A model generated the notes under the pieces. That model ran no database searches. It had not been told where the DNA came from and was given only the letters and a program-made list of their open reading frames with translations. A program made the position numbers and the translations under genes. Shown here in pieces: positions 26,884-35,874 of a stretch of DNA of 64,000 nucleotides. This DNA comes from Streptomyces sp. B21-105 (GTDB lineage Bacteria; Actinomycetota; Actinomycetes; Streptomycetales; Streptomycetaceae). The stretch is taken from contig NZ_JARUMJ010000001.1 of the NCBI RefSeq assembly GCF_036898465.1, positions 8,866,001-8,930,000 of the forward strand, in the 5' to 3' direction. The stretch's first letter is position 1. Each line of letters begins with the position of its first letter.

Positions 26884-27908
26884 GGACCACGCGGCTGGGG
26901 GCCGGCGCGGTGACGGTGTCGGAGCTGGCGCTGGGCTGCGCCGCCCTCGGCAACCTCTACCGGCCGGTCTCCGAAGACGCCGCCCGTGCCACGGTGGACG
27001 CCGCCTGGGACGTCGGCATCCGCACGTTCGACACCGCCCCCCACTACGGCCTCGGCCTGTCCGAACGGCGGCTCGGCGCCGCGCTGCGCGACCGCCCCCG
27101 GGACTCCTACACCCTCTCCACCAAGGTGGGCCGGCTGCTCGTCCCGCATCCGCAGGGGGACGCCGACGACGACCTCGATCACGGCTTCGCCGTCTCGGCC
27201 ACCCACCGCCGCGTGTGGGACTTCAGCGCCGACGGCGTGTCGCGCTCCCTGGAGGCGAGCCTCGAACGACTCGGCGTCGACCGCGTCGACGTGGCCCTGC
27301 TGCACGACCCCGACGACCACGCCGAGCAGGCGCTCCGCGAGGCGTATCCGGCACTGGAGCGGCTGCGCGCGGAAGGGGTGGTCGGCGCGATCGGCATCGG
27401 CATGAACCAGTCGGCGCTGCCCGCCCGGTTCGTGCGCGAGACCGACATCGACGTGGTCCTGCTGGCCGGCCGCTACACGCTCCTGGACCAGGAAGGGCTC
27501 GCCGAGCTGCTCCCGCAGGCCGCCGCCCGCGGCTGTGGCGTCGTCGTCGGCGGAGTGTTCAACTCCGGTCTGCTCACCGCGCCCCGGCCCGGTGCCACCT
27601 ACGACTACGCACCGGCTCCGCAACCCGTGCTCGACCGGGCGCTGCGGCTGCTCGAGGTCTGCGAACGCCACGGCGTACCGCTGCGGGCCGCCGCGCTGCG
27701 CTTCCCGTTCGGCCATCCCGCGGTCGCGAGCGTCCTCACCGGGGCGCGGTCGCCGCAGGAGGTGCACGACACCGTGGATCAGCTGCGACGCCCGATCCCG
27801 GACGCCCTGTGGGACGAGCTGCGCGCCGAGGGCCTGCTCGACCCGGACACCCCCGTCCCCTCCGCCACGCCGAGCGGGCCGTCCGCACCGCCCGAGGAGC
27901 CGTCATGA
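26880..27908 (+). CDS. Aldo/keto reductase, likely L-fucose (D-threo-aldose) 1-dehydrogenase
   Basis: The 342-residue protein is an aldo/keto reductase barrel. The opening is LALGCAALGNLYRPVSEDAA, the catalytic tyrosine and substrate loop are in FDTAPHYGLGLSERRLG, and the catalytic lysine is in STKVGRLL. GVVVGGVFNSGLL is typical of D-threo-aldose/L-fucose dehydrogenases. It should oxidise L-fucose to the lactone, the first step of the pathway. GTG 26880 overlaps the SDR stop (GTGA). A Pro/Ser-rich tail ends the protein. Confidence 0.87.
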   Translation: MRTTRLGAGAVTVSELALGCAALGNLYRPVSEDAARATVDAAWDVGIRTFDTAPHYGLGLSERRLGAALRDRPRDSYTLSTKVGRLLVPHPQGDADDDLDHGFAVSATHRRVWDFSADGVSRSLEASLERLGVDRVDVALLHDPDDHAEQALREAYPALERLRAEGVVGAIGIGMNQSALPARFVRETDIDVVLLAGRYTLLDQEGLAELLPQAAARGCGVVVGGVFNSGLLTAPRPGATYDYAPAPQPVLDRALRLLEVCERHGVPLRAAALRFPFGHPAVASVLTGARSPQEVHDTVDQLRRPIPDALWDELRAEGLLDPDTPVPSATPSGPSAPPEEPS

Positions 27909-28216
27909 AGGTCGCCCTGCACACCAAGGTCCGCGCCGACCGCGTCGAGGAGTACGAGGCCGCACACCGCGAGGTGCCCGAGGAGCTGACCGCCGCCATC
28001 CGCGCCGCGGGGGTGAGCGAGTGGACCATCTGGCGCAGCGGCACCGACCTGTTCCACCTGCTGGACGTCGAGGACTACCCGGCGATGATCGCCGAACTCG
28101 AGAGACTGCCCGTCAACACCGCGTGGCAGACGCGGATGGCCGACCTGCTCGACGTCGCCCACGACTACTCCGCGACCGGCGCGACCGCCTCACTGCCGGT
28201 GGTGTGGCAGCTGTGA
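27905..28216 (+). CDS. L-rhamnose/L-fucose mutarotase (RhaM/YiiL family)
   Basis: The 103-residue protein matches the RhaM mutarotase family. The features seen are LHTKVRADRVEEYEAAHREVPEEL, WTIWRSGTDLFHLLDVEDY and the end DLLDVAHDY. These enzymes interconvert sugar anomers. In this operon the sugar is probably L-fucose, supplying the anomer used by the dehydrogenase. The ATG overlaps the reductase stop (ATGA). It is the last gene of the five-gene operon. Confidence 0.9.
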   Translation: MKVALHTKVRADRVEEYEAAHREVPEELTAAIRAAGVSEWTIWRSGTDLFHLLDVEDYPAMIAELERLPVNTAWQTRMADLLDVAHDYSATGATASLPVVWQL

Positions 28217-28397
28217 ACACGCCGCACGGGTCGCGGCACGGGGCGCCGCGCGCCATGGGAAAACGTCCGGTCCTGCCGATCTCCGATGACGGATGACGTG
28301 AGCCCGCGCAAACACAGTCGCCGTCCGACGCCGTGATTCGGCAGGATGATCCCCGTGGCCACCGCACCACCGCACCGGGCACCACGGGAGATGCCGC

Positions 28398-28874
28398 ATG
28401 ACTGACTGCTATCCGTACCGCGTCGCCACCGCGGAAGGGGAAGTGATCCTGATCTGGCGGCCCGGTGGGGGCGACGACCCCGATGCGCTCGCTGTCGACG
28501 GTGTGGGAAGGCTTCTCGCGTTCCACGACCTCGACGCGCTCCAGGACCACTGCGACCGCGACGGCCGTTGCCTCGTCCGGGAGGGCGAGGCCGCGCTCGA
28601 TCTCGCCGCCGTAGATCGGTGGGTGCGACACCCCGGCCACGAGCCGGTCTCGGCGGGACTGCTGCTGGACGCCTGGAACTTCTTCGACGACCTCTCCCGG
28701 AGTGTGGACGTCGGCCCGCCCCTGCCCTCCCGGGGATCGCTGCAGGACGTCGCCTACGAGAAGATCTTCGGCGGCGAAGCCCGGACGGACGAGGAGACCG
28801 CGGCCGTGCGCGAACTGCTCCGCGTGGGGCTGCAGTCGTGGGAGCAGGCCGTGAACACCTCCGCCACCGGCTGA
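28398..28874 (+). CDS. Hypothetical protein
   Basis: This 158-residue acidic cytoplasmic protein is not recognised. It has no signal peptide or membrane helix and is rich in Asp and Glu. Segments such as LIWRPGGGDDPDALAVDG and LLLDAWNFFDDLSRSV suggest a small alpha/beta fold with C-terminal helices. ATG 28398 has GGGAG seven bases upstream. It stands alone between the fucose operon and the convergent DUF4139 genes. The codon pattern is normal, so it is probably a real gene. Confidence 0.6.
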   Translation: MTDCYPYRVATAEGEVILIWRPGGGDDPDALAVDGVGRLLAFHDLDALQDHCDRDGRCLVREGEAALDLAAVDRWVRHPGHEPVSAGLLLDAWNFFDDLSRSVDVGPPLPSRGSLQDVAYEKIFGGEARTDEETAAVRELLRVGLQSWEQAVNTSATG

Positions 28875-28959
28875 CCGGGGTCGGGCCTCCCCGCCCACCC
28901 GGTCCGGGGCCGCTGCGTCGAGGCGCCGACGACGGGACCGCCGTCCAGCCGCCGGTCCG

Positions 28960-30546
28960 TCACAGGCCGGCGACTTTACCGCTCGCCGTCATCTCGTAGA
29001 CGAGGGTGACGGTGCGGTGGCCGCCGGGGGCGAGAGCGAGGTTCCACCGGACGATGCCGTCGGCGTCGACGGCGTCCGGGGGTGGCGAACAGGCGTCTTC
29101 GCGCAGGCGCGTCTGCACGGCGGAGATCTCGGAGACGGGAATCCGTTCGCGCACGACGACAGCCCCTTCGGGGGAGACGCCCGGGGCGCCGGAGGAGGTC
29201 GGGGCGTCGGGGGCGGAGAAGCGGGACAGATGGAGCCGGACGGTGCGGGTCAGCACGGTCCGCTGGGTGAGGGGCGAGGTGTCGCGGACCTCCTCGGTGT
29301 GACGGACGACGCGGTGGTCGTCGAGGCTGCCGAAGGCGAGTTCGGCGCGGGCGGCGGGAGCGGTGAAGTCCAGTGTGCCGCGCCCGCTGTACCCACTGCG
29401 GCGCACCAGGTCGACGGGGCCGGCGAGCAGGGCGTGGCCGGACAGGTTGTCGAACCGGGCCACCTGGGTGACCAGCGGGGACAGTTCGGGCGCGCAGGCG
29501 TGCTCGACGCTCGCGGTCGTGGTGAAGACGGACAGCGGCACGCGATGGGCGCGGCCGTCCCCGGGCACGCCCACCGGCGCGGGGGCGCGCAGCACCCGTG
29601 TCTCGCCGCCGTCGTCCACTCCCGGCAGACCGACCACCGGTGTCGGGCCGAGGTCCGCGATCTCCTCCTCGCGCAGCTCGACGTCGACGCTGCGGCGTTC
29701 CGCGGGGGAGCGGTCCTGGAGGGTGAGCCGGTCCTCGCGCAGCCTCGGCGGGGCGGCAGCTTGCGCCGACCGGGCCGTGGACAGGGTCAGCGCCACGTCG
29801 GACCAGTCCTCGCCGGTGCGCTGCCAGACCATCGCGTCGGTCTCCAGGGTGAGCAGTTCCCCGTCGAGCACGGCCCGGTAGACGGGCCGCCAGAGCGCAC
29901 AGGCGGTGAGATGGCTCAGCCGCAGACCGGCCGGTCCCGCGGCCGCGGCCTCCACGGTCAGCTCGATGTGGCCGGTCAGTTCGGCCGGTTCTTCCTCGGC
30001 CAGGTCCATGGCCTGCCGAGCCGCCGTGAGTTCGGCGGTGCGGTCGGCGAACCGGGCGTCCACGGCGCGCAGTCGCTCCTCGCAGGAATCCCGCTCGCCG
30101 TCCAGACGGTCCAGTTCGCGGTCCCAGCGGGGCCCCTCGACCTCGCCGTGACCGGCGCCCTCACCGATCTCGCGCAGCAGATCGGCGGCGAGACGGCCGA
30201 GCGTGTCCAGACGGGTGCGCAGCCGGTCGCGCCGGCGGCCCAGGACGCGCAACTCCTCTTCGAGGGCGTGCGCGCGGTGCCGCAGCGGGGTGTCGTCGTC
30301 GGTGGGCCCGGGGCCACGCGGGCTCCACTCGCGGACGATCCGCGCGTCGAGCACGGTCGCCGGGGCGTCGGCGGTGAGCTCGGCGTGCAGCGTGCGGTCG
30401 ACGGCCAGCGCGCTCACCGGGCCCAGCCGCAGCCGCTGGACCCCGGCCTCGAGGTCGAGGACGGCGGTGCGCTCGACGTGGGCGCGGTCCTCCAGACACG
30501 TGACGGCCGTGACGGGCAGGGGGATCGGCTCGGGTGCCGTGGACAT
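28960..30546 (-). CDS. DUF4139 / mucoidy-inhibitor MuiA-family protein
   Basis: The 528-residue protein has the MuiA layout. An N-terminal beta-domain (VTCLEDRAHVERTAVLDLEAGVQRLRLG) is followed by a charged coiled-coil of about 100 residues (RAHALEEELRVLGRRRDRLRTRL onward). A C-terminal DUF4139 beta-domain contains DGELLTLETDAMVWQRTGEDWSDVALTLSTA. No signal peptide is seen. It is coupled to a longer paralogue whose stop lies 7 bases upstream. The family name comes from an effect on mucoid growth; the biochemical role is unknown. Confidence 0.82.
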   Translation of the reverse strand: MSTAPEPIPLPVTAVTCLEDRAHVERTAVLDLEAGVQRLRLGPVSALAVDRTLHAELTADAPATVLDARIVREWSPRGPGPTDDDTPLRHRAHALEEELRVLGRRRDRLRTRLDTLGRLAADLLREIGEGAGHGEVEGPRWDRELDRLDGERDSCEERLRAVDARFADRTAELTAARQAMDLAEEEPAELTGHIELTVEAAAAGPAGLRLSHLTACALWRPVYRAVLDGELLTLETDAMVWQRTGEDWSDVALTLSTARSAQAAAPPRLREDRLTLQDRSPAERRSVDVELREEEIADLGPTPVVGLPGVDDGGETRVLRAPAPVGVPGDGRAHRVPLSVFTTTASVEHACAPELSPLVTQVARFDNLSGHALLAGPVDLVRRSGYSGRGTLDFTAPAARAELAFGSLDDHRVVRHTEEVRDTSPLTQRTVLTRTVRLHLSRFSAPDAPTSSGAPGVSPEGAVVVRERIPVSEISAVQTRLREDACSPPPDAVDADGIVRWNLALAPGGHRTVTLVYEMTASGKVAGL

Positions 30547-30553
30547 GGGTGCG

Positions 30554-32674
30554 TCAGCTCCTGCGGTTGCCGCCGGCCAAGGACTTGGCGGAGGGGATGC
30601 GGATCTCGTAGCCGCCGTCGAGGGCGGTGGTGGCGCCTGCGGGCAGCTCCACCCGCCAGACGCGGGTGCCGGGCGCGTGCTGTTCGGCGTCCGCGTCCGT
30701 CCGGGGCGGTGCCCAGTCGGCGCGTTCCTCGATCCGGACGTCCGCGTCGGAGGAGACCGGAACCCGTTCGCGGACCTCGACGGTGACGGGCTCGGCGAGC
30801 CGGTTGGCCAGCTCCACGTGGATCCGGTGGTCGAGCACGGTGGTCGTGTTGCGCAGCCCGGACGTCGACTCGTGCAGATTCGTGCGGCGGGTGACCCGGA
30901 CGCCCTCGGCCTGCCCCAGCCCCACCCGGCACACACCGCCGGGCGCGAGGGTGGGCAGCGCCGCGGTCAGCAGGAAGTCCTGGCCGGCGGTGACCTCCAC
31001 GGGGCCCGCCAGCAGCGCCTGGCCGGTGGCGTTGGAGAGCGCCAGCGTCGCGTACACGGTCTGCTCCACGGACGGCACACAGAGGTACTCGGTGCGCAGA
31101 CCGACCGCGATCTCTCCGACGGTGACGGTGTGCCAGGTGCCGTCGGACGGGATGTCGGCGCGGGCGACGGCGTCGAAGCGGTGGTCGAACGAACCCGCCG
31201 ACTCACGGGGCCGCACGGCGTGTGCGGGCAGCGGCAGCGCGGCCACGCTCTCGGCGCGGCGCCGGTACTCGGCAGCCGTCGGGTCGAACGGCACGTCGGG
31301 GAACAGCCTGCCTCGGCGGGCGTGCTGTTCTTCCGGTCCGCTCAGGACGAGAGCCGTGTAGTCGAGTTCGGACCCGCTCGGCCGCGGCGGACCGGCCTGA
31401 CCGGTCGGACCGGAGCCCGCGGGTGCGGGGGCGGGAGGCCGCGGCGGCGCGGCCCGGCCGGGGGCCGCGGGCATGGCCGGGGGAGCCATGGCGGCCGACG
31501 ACGCGGGGAAGCGGCTCCCGCCGCCGAAAGCCTGCGGGGCGGCACTGCCGGCCATCGGAGCGGGAGGCGGCGCCCCATAACCAGGCGGCGCCGCGGTGAG
31601 CGGCTGGTCGTACCCCTGCGGCGCCATCGGGATGGGCATGGGCATGGTCATCGGCGGCAGCGGGGGAGCGGGGGCACCGGCCACGGCCACGGCCACGGGC
31701 ACCGGGCGTCCCTCGGCGCCACCGGCCGCGTGGGTCACGGTGGGACGGCGACCGGCCGCGTCGTACCCGGCGAACAAATCGGCCAGCCCCGACGGCGGTT
31801 CGCGCCAGCCGGAGGGCGTGGGGCCCGGCTGACGGCGTCCGATGCGCAGTGAGCGGAGCCTGGGCAGGTCGGTACGCCGCCCGAGGTCGGCGGTGGCCAG
31901 GGCGAGCCGGACGCCGGTCCAGTCCTCGCCGGTGCGCTGAGCGATGGAGGCGCGCAGCACCAGACGGCCGCTGCTCTCGCCCTGACGGTGCGTGAGCCGG
32001 TAGGCCGGCGCCCAGATCGCGCCCGGCACCGCGTACTCCACCTCCACCCCCGCCTGCCCTTCGGCGTCACCGGCGCCGTCGAAGGTCACCAGCGCGGAGA
32101 CCGTGGTCCGCACGTGCGCGGCCGGTGCGTCGGTGGAGGCGCGGGCGAGCCGGTCGGCGGCGACCGTGAGGGCGTGCTCGGCCCGGCCCAGCGCCTCCTG
32201 CGACTCGGCGAGGCGGGAGTGCAGTCGGGTGAGCCGTTCGTCGACGAAGTCCGCGAGCGCCAGCCACGCGTCGACCGGGGTGCGGCGGTGCGGGTCGTCC
32301 CGCCTGCGGGTCGGGGGGACCGGACGCAGAGCCTTGACCTCGTCGATCAGCCGCACCTGCCGGTCGTGGCGTGCCCGCGCCGCCGCGCACTCCTCGCGCA
32401 GCCTCTCCACCTCGCTGTGCGACGCGTCGGGCACAGTGGTGCCGAGCGGCTCCGCCTCGACGTCCACTCGCGCCTCGATGACGCGTGGGCCCTTCCCGCC
32501 CGTGACCCGGACGCGCAGGGATCCGGCGTCCAGCGTGCGCGGGAGACCCGTCACCCGGACCCGGCCGCCCGGCGGCACGCTGCCCCGGGCCAGGCGGCGG
32601 CAGACAGCGCCCTGCGCGTACACCACGACCGAATCGAGGGCCGACCCCCACCTCGGTGCTGTCCCAGCCGTCAT
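30554..32674 (-). CDS. DUF4139 / mucoidy-inhibitor MuiA-family protein, longer paralogue
   Basis: The 706-residue protein shares the layout of its neighbour. The N-terminal part is SVVYAQGAVCRRLARG-like, a coiled-coil follows (EVERLREECAAARARHDRQVRLI), and the DUF4139 core has APAYRLTHRQ and RTGEDWTGVRLALATADLG. Between the core halves is an insertion of about 110 residues very rich in Pro, Ala, Gly and Met (PPLPPMTMPMPIPMAPQGYD), probably disordered. ATG 32674 is chosen because GGGGCGGAG precedes it; ATG 32692 is the alternative. The tandem pair probably arose by duplication. Confidence 0.8.
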   Translation of the reverse strand: MTAGTAPRWGSALDSVVVYAQGAVCRRLARGSVPPGGRVRVTGLPRTLDAGSLRVRVTGGKGPRVIEARVDVEAEPLGTTVPDASHSEVERLREECAAARARHDRQVRLIDEVKALRPVPPTRRRDDPHRRTPVDAWLALADFVDERLTRLHSRLAESQEALGRAEHALTVAADRLARASTDAPAAHVRTTVSALVTFDGAGDAEGQAGVEVEYAVPGAIWAPAYRLTHRQGESSGRLVLRASIAQRTGEDWTGVRLALATADLGRRTDLPRLRSLRIGRRQPGPTPSGWREPPSGLADLFAGYDAAGRRPTVTHAAGGAEGRPVPVAVAVAGAPAPPLPPMTMPMPIPMAPQGYDQPLTAAPPGYGAPPPAPMAGSAAPQAFGGGSRFPASSAAMAPPAMPAAPGRAAPPRPPAPAPAGSGPTGQAGPPRPSGSELDYTALVLSGPEEQHARRGRLFPDVPFDPTAAEYRRRAESVAALPLPAHAVRPRESAGSFDHRFDAVARADIPSDGTWHTVTVGEIAVGLRTEYLCVPSVEQTVYATLALSNATGQALLAGPVEVTAGQDFLLTAALPTLAPGGVCRVGLGQAEGVRVTRRTNLHESTSGLRNTTTVLDHRIHVELANRLAEPVTVEVRERVPVSSDADVRIEERADWAPPRTDADAEQHAPGTRVWRVELPAGATTALDGGYEIRIPSAKSLAGGNRRS

Positions 32675-32816
32675 GTGCTCCGCCCCCGTCATGTCAGTGC
32701 TGGACGAAGCCTACGTCCAGGGCGACCGGGGCGACCGGCCCTGTGGACGAAGCCGCCGCCGCCGCGACCGAGCCGGGCAGGCTGACAAGCGACGCGCAGG
32801 TCAGCACAATGAGCGC

Positions 32817-33110
32817 ATGCGCTACGAGGACAGAGTTGAGCTCACCGCGGTGAGAGCCCTCGTCGCGACCGCCCTCCTCGTCTCCTCACCGGTGCTGCTC
32901 CTGGCCGGCGAGCCGATCCGCCGCCACTACCTCCGCCACGTCTACCGGGACGACGCCCCGCAGATCCTGGACAAGGAGCGGGGCCTGGTCAGCGTCCACT
33001 ACTTCGTGATGACCAGCCCCCTCCTCGCATGGTGCTGCCGGCCGACCGAGGCGCTCGCACGCGGCTTCGCAGGCCGTTCCGCACGCCGAGGCGAGACACC
33101 CGCGGACTGA
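32817..33110 (+). CDS. Small membrane-associated hypothetical protein
   Basis: The 97-residue product has one clear hydrophobic helix (residues 10-30, TAVRALVATALLVSSPVLLLAG). A weaker hydrophobic stretch (VSVHYFVMTSPLLAWCC) comes later, with basic ends. It is not recognised. ATG 32817 is used; no strong ribosome binding site is seen. It is divergent from the DUF4139 pair and shares their promoter region. Confidence 0.5.
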   Translation: MRYEDRVELTAVRALVATALLVSSPVLLLAGEPIRRHYLRHVYRDDAPQILDKERGLVSVHYFVMTSPLLAWCCRPTEALARGFAGRSARRGETPAD

Positions 33111-33259
33111 GTCACCGCCGGTGGGCGCCCGACTCGCCCGACTGTCACATCCGGGCAGCAGCCTGGTCACAGAGCCCCGCGAAATCCCCCTGCCGGGGTC
33201 ACCCTCCGGGTCTGCCGTGGCACGATTCCCGCGCACGCTTCACGTCCAGGGGGGACACC

Positions 33260-33709
33260 ATGCGCATCCGCGCCACCATCGTCACCGCGGCCCTGCTTCT
33301 CGCCGCGCTCACCGCCTGCTCCTCGTCCGACGACGACGCCCCGGTGGCGAGCGACTCGGGCACGCCCGTCGCCGAGCCCACCGTCAGCGTCCCCGCGGGG
33401 CACGAGGGCGACGACCTCAAGGCGGCCGTCGCCGTCTACACCGCGTCCTATTTCGCCGGCGACGCGGACACCGCGTACGGCATGTTGTCCGCGCGCTGCG
33501 CGAAGGAGATCACCCGGTCCGCGTACACCGAGGTGGTGAAGAAGGCTTCGGCAGACTACGGCGCGGACCACACGGTGAGCGACGTGCGGGCCGAGGTGTC
33601 CGGCAAGACGGGGCGCGCCGGCTACAAGGTGACGGGACTGCCGAAGTTCGAGCAGCAGGCGCAGCCGTGGGTGCTGGAGGGCAATGCGTGGAAGTACGAC
33701 GCCTGCTGA
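33260..33709 (+). CDS. Putative secreted lipoprotein
   Basis: The 149-residue protein has a short signal peptide with lipobox LTAC followed by a Ser/Asp-rich linker. A globular domain follows (LKAAVAVYTASYFAGDADTAYGMLSARCAKEI...) ending in WVLEGNAWKYDAC. The domain resembles the small NTF2-like/DUF4878-type folds of actinobacterial lipoproteins, but this is not certain. ATG 33260 follows GGGGGGACACC. Nothing in the neighbourhood fixes its role. Confidence 0.75.
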   Translation: MRIRATIVTAALLLAALTACSSSDDDAPVASDSGTPVAEPTVSVPAGHEGDDLKAAVAVYTASYFAGDADTAYGMLSARCAKEITRSAYTEVVKKASADYGADHTVSDVRAEVSGKTGRAGYKVTGLPKFEQQAQPWVLEGNAWKYDAC

Positions 33710-33862
33710 CTCGAAGCCGCCCCGAAGAGCCGCCGCCGGCAACCGTGCCGACGAAGAACCCGATGGCCGCGACGGACGCTTCGATCATGAGTGGACTCTC
33801 GGGACGGGATGCCCGGAGCGCGGAACTCGCGCCCCGGGCACAGAGATGACATGGCGTCGGGT

Positions 33863-34213
33863 TCAGGCGCCGTCCCGCCGGGCGAACTGGAGGGACAGCG
33901 ACCGAAGGACGTCGGCGGTCGAGGTGTCGGTGTTCCCCTCGTCGTGGACCTCGGCCAGGTGCACGAAGGCGTAGGAGAAACAGGTGGAAAGCGTGACGAT
34001 GGCCGGCCCCAGCGCCTCCGTGATCACGGCCGTGGTCTCCTGGGCGGTGGCGTCGGCGGGCAGTTTGATCTCGGGCAGGGTCTCCGCGAGGAGCGCGGAG
34101 ATGGATCCCGTCAGTGCGGCCTTGGCGTCCGGGTTCTCGCGGGCCTGTCGTCGTATCTCGATCGCTTCGGTGAGGATGCCGACGACTCGCTGCATGATCT
34201 CGGATTGCTGCAT
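33863..34213 (-). CDS. Hypothetical helical protein
   Basis: This 116-residue protein is not recognised. It looks mostly alpha-helical (MQQSEIMQRVVGILTEAIEIRRQARENPDAKAAL is predicted as two helices) and has no signal peptide or membrane helix. The start at 34213 is an ATG at the head of the frame. It is divergent from the Mrr-like gene at 34314. Confidence 0.5.
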   Translation of the reverse strand: MQQSEIMQRVVGILTEAIEIRRQARENPDAKAALTGSISALLAETLPEIKLPADATAQETTAVITEALGPAIVTLSTCFSYAFVHLAEVHDEGNTDTSTADVLRSLSLQFARRDGA

Positions 34214-34313
34214 GGTCGCAGCCTATGACCGTCGGACAACCATCCGTAATCCGTCCGTACCCGGGAAGACGCCTCTTGATCGTCACTGACGTCCTCGGGG
34301 AGGAAGCACCACC

Positions 34314-35150
34314 ATGGCCGCACCCGTTCGTGCTCCGCGTCCTGTGCGCCGCACCCGCCGGTTCGAACTCCGGGCGACGGCCCTGTACTTCGTCCTCCTG
34401 GCCGTCCTGCTGACGTTGGCGGGGGCGGTCGCCCGTACGGTGGCGGCGGCCGCCGAACGCCGTCCCGTCTGGGCCGTCGCACTCGCCCTCGTGGGAACCG
34501 GCGCCGTCGTGGCGGGCTGCCGTGGCGGGCGCCGGATATCGGCGGCGAGGCTCGCGCGGCGCGCCGCAGCAGCCCTGGACGAGGCCACGATGACGGCGGT
34601 CGACGTCCTCGACGCCCCGTCACCCGCACCCGCATCCGCGCCCGCGCCCTCCGCCCGTCGCGACGGCACGGAACGGACCGTCCTCCTCGTCGACCCCGCC
34701 GCCGACCGGGTTGCCGTCGGCACCGAGGAGATCGCTTACGAGGCCCTGGACCCCGACGAGTTCGAGCAGGCGATAGCCGAGCTGTGCCGACGCGACGGCT
34801 GCCGGGACGTCGACGTCGTGGGCGGAGCCGGTGACCTGGGTGCCGACGTCGTGGCGAGGACGCCGGACGGACGCCTGCTCGTCATCCAGTGCAAGCGCTA
34901 CCACGACGGCAACCGCGTCGGTTCCCAGGACATGCAGCGGTTCGGCGGCACGTGTTACACGGTTCACGGGGCCGATGTCGCCGTCGTCGTCACCACCAGC
35001 GACTTCACCGGTCCCGCACTCGAGTACGCCGGGCAGTGCGGCATCGTCTGCGTGGACGGTCTTGAACTCCTGCGCTGGCAGGACGGGGTGGGACCACGAC
35101 CGTGGGAGCACGAGTTCCCGGCCGGCCAGGAGTCACCGAGCCGGTCATAG
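34314..35150 (+). CDS. Membrane-anchored restriction endonuclease-like (Mrr_cat) protein
   Basis: The 278-residue protein has two N-terminal membrane helices (about 20-43 and 50-68), an Ala/Pro-rich linker and a C-terminal PD-(D/E)XK nuclease-like domain. The nuclease motif is visible as DLGADVVARTPDGRLLVIQCKRY (Asp, then Q-x-K), followed by the Mrr-type VVTTSDFTGPALEYA. Mrr-type domains cut DNA, often modified DNA. Tethering one to the membrane is seen in several actinobacterial proteins of unknown role. ATG 34314 has GGGAGGA upstream. No modification gene is nearby. Confidence 0.8.
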   Translation: MAAPVRAPRPVRRTRRFELRATALYFVLLAVLLTLAGAVARTVAAAAERRPVWAVALALVGTGAVVAGCRGGRRISAARLARRAAAALDEATMTAVDVLDAPSPAPASAPAPSARRDGTERTVLLVDPAADRVAVGTEEIAYEALDPDEFEQAIAELCRRDGCRDVDVVGGAGDLGADVVARTPDGRLLVIQCKRYHDGNRVGSQDMQRFGGTCYTVHGADVAVVVTTSDFTGPALEYAGQCGIVCVDGLELLRWQDGVGPRPWEHEFPAGQESPSRS

Positions 35151-35360
35151 CCCGCGACTCCGGTGCGCTCTGGCTGCTCAGAGCTCAGCGGGTGGGCAGG
35201 CAGGGCGAACTCGGGCTGGTCGAGCAGGCGCAGCCGGCTTCCGTCGGGCTGACGCCGCACGACCTGTGTCCGCTGTGGCGGACGACACTCCTGTGGCAGG
35301 CATGCCGAGTGACATCGCGGGTAACGGCGCACGTGAAACGGGGGAGTGAGGGCGAGACGA

Positions 35361-35843
35361 GTGGAATCGCATGCCGACGGAGACGGCTGTACCGGGCCGC
35401 GACAGCACCTCATGCGCACCGCCTACGCGATGGGCGGCGCCGACGGTTGCATCGCCGACGCCCGCCACCACGCCCTCGCGTTCCTCGACCGAGCTCGCGC
35501 CGATCATCGTCTGCACGTCCCCGACCGCGTACGGGACGTCATCCAGCTGGTGGTCAGTGAACTGGTCACCAACGCCCGCAAGTACGCCCCCGGCCCCGTC
35601 CTGATGGAGCTGCGGCTCACCGCCGACAGCGTGGACGTCGCCGTGTGGGACAACGACCCGACCGTTCCCATGGCCCGGCCCGCCGACCCGGACCGGATCG
35701 GCCAGCACGGCCTGGAGATCGTCAAGGCCGTCACCGCGCACCTCTTCGTCGAGCAGGAGCCGGTCGGCAAGCGCATCACGGCCCGTATCGCCCTGACAGT
35801 CCCACCCGGCGACACCACCGACGCCCGCCGGCCGCCGCCGTAG
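35361..35843 (+). CDS. RsbW-like histidine-kinase-type ATPase
   Basis: The roughly 160-residue protein matches the single-domain HATPase family common in Streptomyces, many of which are anti-sigma factors or partners of PP2C phosphatases. The N-box is seen as VVSELVTNARKYAPG, the G1-type DxxP region as VWDNDPTVP and the G2-like GxHGL as IGQHGLEIV. The start is uncertain: GTG 35361 has GAGGG nearby, while GTG 35346 is five codons earlier. No sigma-factor gene is adjacent. A terminator hairpin overlaps the stop. Confidence 0.8.
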   Translation: MESHADGDGCTGPRQHLMRTAYAMGGADGCIADARHHALAFLDRARADHRLHVPDRVRDVIQLVVSELVTNARKYAPGPVLMELRLTADSVDVAVWDNDPTVPMARPADPDRIGQHGLEIVKAVTAHLFVEQEPVGKRITARIALTVPPGDTTDARRPPP

Positions 35844-35861
35844 CTCAGCGGCGGCGGCCGG
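35828..35861. terminator. Bidirectional terminator overlapping a stop codon
   Basis: CCGGCCGCCGCCG (35828-35840) pairs perfectly with CGGCGGCGGCCGG (35849-35861). The 8-base loop contains the TAG stop of the ATPase gene. It separates the ATPase gene from the convergent lipoprotein gene ending at 35875. Confidence 0.75.
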
Positions 35862-35874
35862 ACGGCCCAGCCGT

